64,000 nucleotides of DNA from Desulfosarcina widdelii. Its GTDB lineage: Bacteria > Desulfobacterota > Desulfobacteria > Desulfobacterales > Desulfosarcinaceae. Location: the NCBI RefSeq assembly GCF_009688965.1, contig NZ_AP021875.1, positions 4,278,001 to 4,342,000 on the forward strand, in the 5' to 3' direction. The notes below the pieces were generated by a model that saw nothing but the letters and a program-made list of their open reading frames with translations, did not search any database and had not been told where the DNA came from. The number at the start of each line of letters is the position of its first letter. Positions within the stretch are counted from its first letter, which is position 1. Made by a program: the position numbers and the translations under genes. Positions 62,720 through 64,000 of this stretch are shown one piece after another.

Positions 62720-64000
62720 TTAGAATTCCACGATCAACTGTCCGTAAAACGTGGTGTTGTCTTCGATCTCGGCATCCGGATCGCCCGCTTTCCAGAAATC
62801 ACCGGCCGCCAGGTGGGCAACAACCCCATTGAAGGTCAGGTTGTCCATGATGTTCCACTCGACGGTCAGGTCGTACTCCTGGCCGTGATCATCATCCCAT
62901 TGCTCTTTGTCGGTCGAAGTCAGGTCGAGGTACGGGGCGTCGTCGGCTTTTGACGAGACAAAAAGCGCTCCGATTTTAAGGTTGTCCAGCACCTGGTATT
63001 CGGCGCCCAACCAGTACATCTGGTACCCGGCACATCCGGCCAGCGTCTGCCTGCCACCTGCGAGGTTGCCCAGGGCAATGCCGTTGGCGTCCGTTCCTCC
63101 GAAGGTCCCTTCCATATCGGCAGTGTCAGAGGTGAGCAGAAAGCCGTGCTCCAGATCGATGCTTTGTTCCAGGTAGCCAATGGATCCAAATTCGTCGTCG
63201 GCCCAGTCGCTGTCGCCCTGCACGTAGGTGTATCCGCCATTGAAGGTGAAGCCGGCGATCGTATATTTCAGGTCAATGGTGGCGGCCATGGCCTCGCCGT
63301 CCAGTTCGTCAAACTGACTTCCGTTGCGCACATCGGTGCGGGTCTCATCCAGCTCGAGGGTACCGAAGGCATAAAGGAATTCCGCCTCAATGCCCAACGG
63401 GCCGAAAGTGCCCTTGAAGTAAGGATCAAGGACCCAGAAGGCGGCAGTGCTATTAGTAAGACCGCCGGAAATCAGCGAACCGGCAGCGGCGGCCTGACCA
63501 GCTGCCAGGGATGCATCCCTCTGCAAATTGGCTAGATCGACAGCCTGTCCCAGAGCAAAATCGTTTGTGGCGGCCAATTCACCCTGAATAGCCGCATATG
63601 CAGCATCTTCACCAAGTAAGGGGGCCAAGCCCGCATAGATTTGGGCATAGGCACCGTCATAAGTCGCCTGCGCCAGTGTAGCCGCGTCATTCAGCGCTTC
63701 ATAATTGTTGTATCCGGCCTGAAGGGCTCGCAGGTCGGCCATGTCCACGAAACCTTTCAGGTTGTAGCGGGAGACCAGCAACCCGGTGGACCAGTTCTCT
63801 TGTTTGTAGGCAGTGAATCCGTAGGCTCTGATGTTGTCTTTGTCCGAGTCCGAGACTCCTTTATCCCCCTCACCGACACGCTGGTAGACCAGGCCGGAGA
63901 TGAAATCGCCCACGGGCACCACCCACATGATGCGATCTTTGGCAAGGTCGTTGCTGCCGTGGCTGGCGGTGCTGTCACCCAGGTCGGTGCCCCAGGGGGT
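62720..64000 (-). CDS. Outer-membrane porin-like beta-barrel protein, 5' end outside window
   Basis: The frame continues to the window edge (about 426 residues visible). It has alternating aromatic/polar beta-strands, for example GFTFNGGYTYVQGDSDW and NLTFNGVVAHLAAGDFW. It ends in IVEF with a C-terminal Phe recognised by the BAM machinery. An unusual Ala-rich helical block interrupts the barrel pattern (see findings). The signal peptide is not in the window. Likely a general anion/solute porin; specificity unknown. Confidence 0.82.
   Translation of the reverse strand, partial: TPWGTDLGDSTASHGSNDLAKDRIMWVVPVGDFISGLVYQRVGEGDKGVSDSDKDNIRAYGFTAYKQENWSTGLLVSRYNLKGFVDMADLRALQAGYNNYEALNDAATLAQATYDGAYAQIYAGLAPLLGEDAAYAAIQGELAATNDFALGQAVDLANLQRDASLAAGQAAAAGSLISGGLTNSTAAFWVLDPYFKGTFGPLGIEAEFLYAFGTLELDETRTDVRNGSQFDELDGEAMAATIDLKYTIAGFTFNGGYTYVQGDSDWADDEFGSIGYLEQSIDLEHGFLLTSDTADMEGTFGGTDANGIALGNLAGGRQTLAGCAGYQMYWLGAEYQVLDNLKIGALFVSSKADDAPYLDLTSTDKEQWDDDHGQEYDLTVEWNIMDNLTFNGVVAHLAAGDFWKAGDPDAEIEDNTTFYGQLIVEF

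Overview
The window looks like the chromosome of a strictly anaerobic sulfate reducer of the Desulfobacterota, most likely a Desulfosarcina-like member of the Desulfobacteria. The strongest evidence is an aprBA operon (APS reductase) followed by qmoABC (its membrane electron donor). Supporting evidence is the number of large sensor kinases, a benzoyl-CoA-reductase/2-hydroxyacyl-CoA-dehydratase type operon, several CoA thioesterases, and dispersed short palindromic repeats. No tRNA, rRNA, CRISPR array or intact transposase was seen.

Layout. 1-5.5 kb: the tail of a histidine kinase, a YdjM-like membrane hydrolase, a serine hydrolase, a TerC-like protein, and a TauE/SafE exporter with a small zinc-ribbon-like membrane protein. 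5.6-19.2 kb: a signalling island with a kinase/NtrC pair, a REC-CBS regulator, a kinase whose phospho-acceptor His is replaced by Glu, a GNAT-histone-deacetylase fusion overlapping that kinase gene, a second kinase/receiver pair, a DUF1232 protein and a four-helix-bundle protein carrying 9-nt repeats. Four sigma-54 type -24/-12 sequences lie in the first 15 kb, and the one at 5619 is a near-perfect match. 19.2-35.6 kb: clpB, an aminotransferase, TetR regulators, DMT transporters, a Cache-GAF kinase, a TIM-barrel isomerase, DHH and HD phosphohydrolases, an SDR and a YkgJ protein. 35.6-43.9 kb: apr and qmo, with a long structured leader and clear terminators. 43.9-53.9 kb: a flavoprotein, an aminotransferase, an SDR, the BcrC/BcrB/activase operon with a nearby TetR, a LysE exporter preceded by a LysE-tail remnant, and two thioesterases flanking a DUF3786 Fe-S protein. 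53.9-64 kb: a cobalamin riboswitch with its own terminator in front of a small repeat protein that is not a known B12 gene, an M23 peptidase, an aldo/keto reductase, transporters, a cluster of MITE/REP-like repeats, a DUF4143 ATPase, a decayed Phd/PIN toxin-antitoxin pair, and an outer-membrane porin cut by the window edge.

The best candidates for something undescribed are three. The first is the signalling island at 9.2-17.2 kb, where protein acetylation/deacetylation chemistry is genetically coupled to a kinase with a phosphomimetic-like H-box. The second is the riboswitch-controlled internal-repeat protein at 54.0-54.7 kb. The third is the + strand RNA structure at 10577-10693, whose 27-bp stem departs from Watson-Crick pairing only at G-U wobbles.
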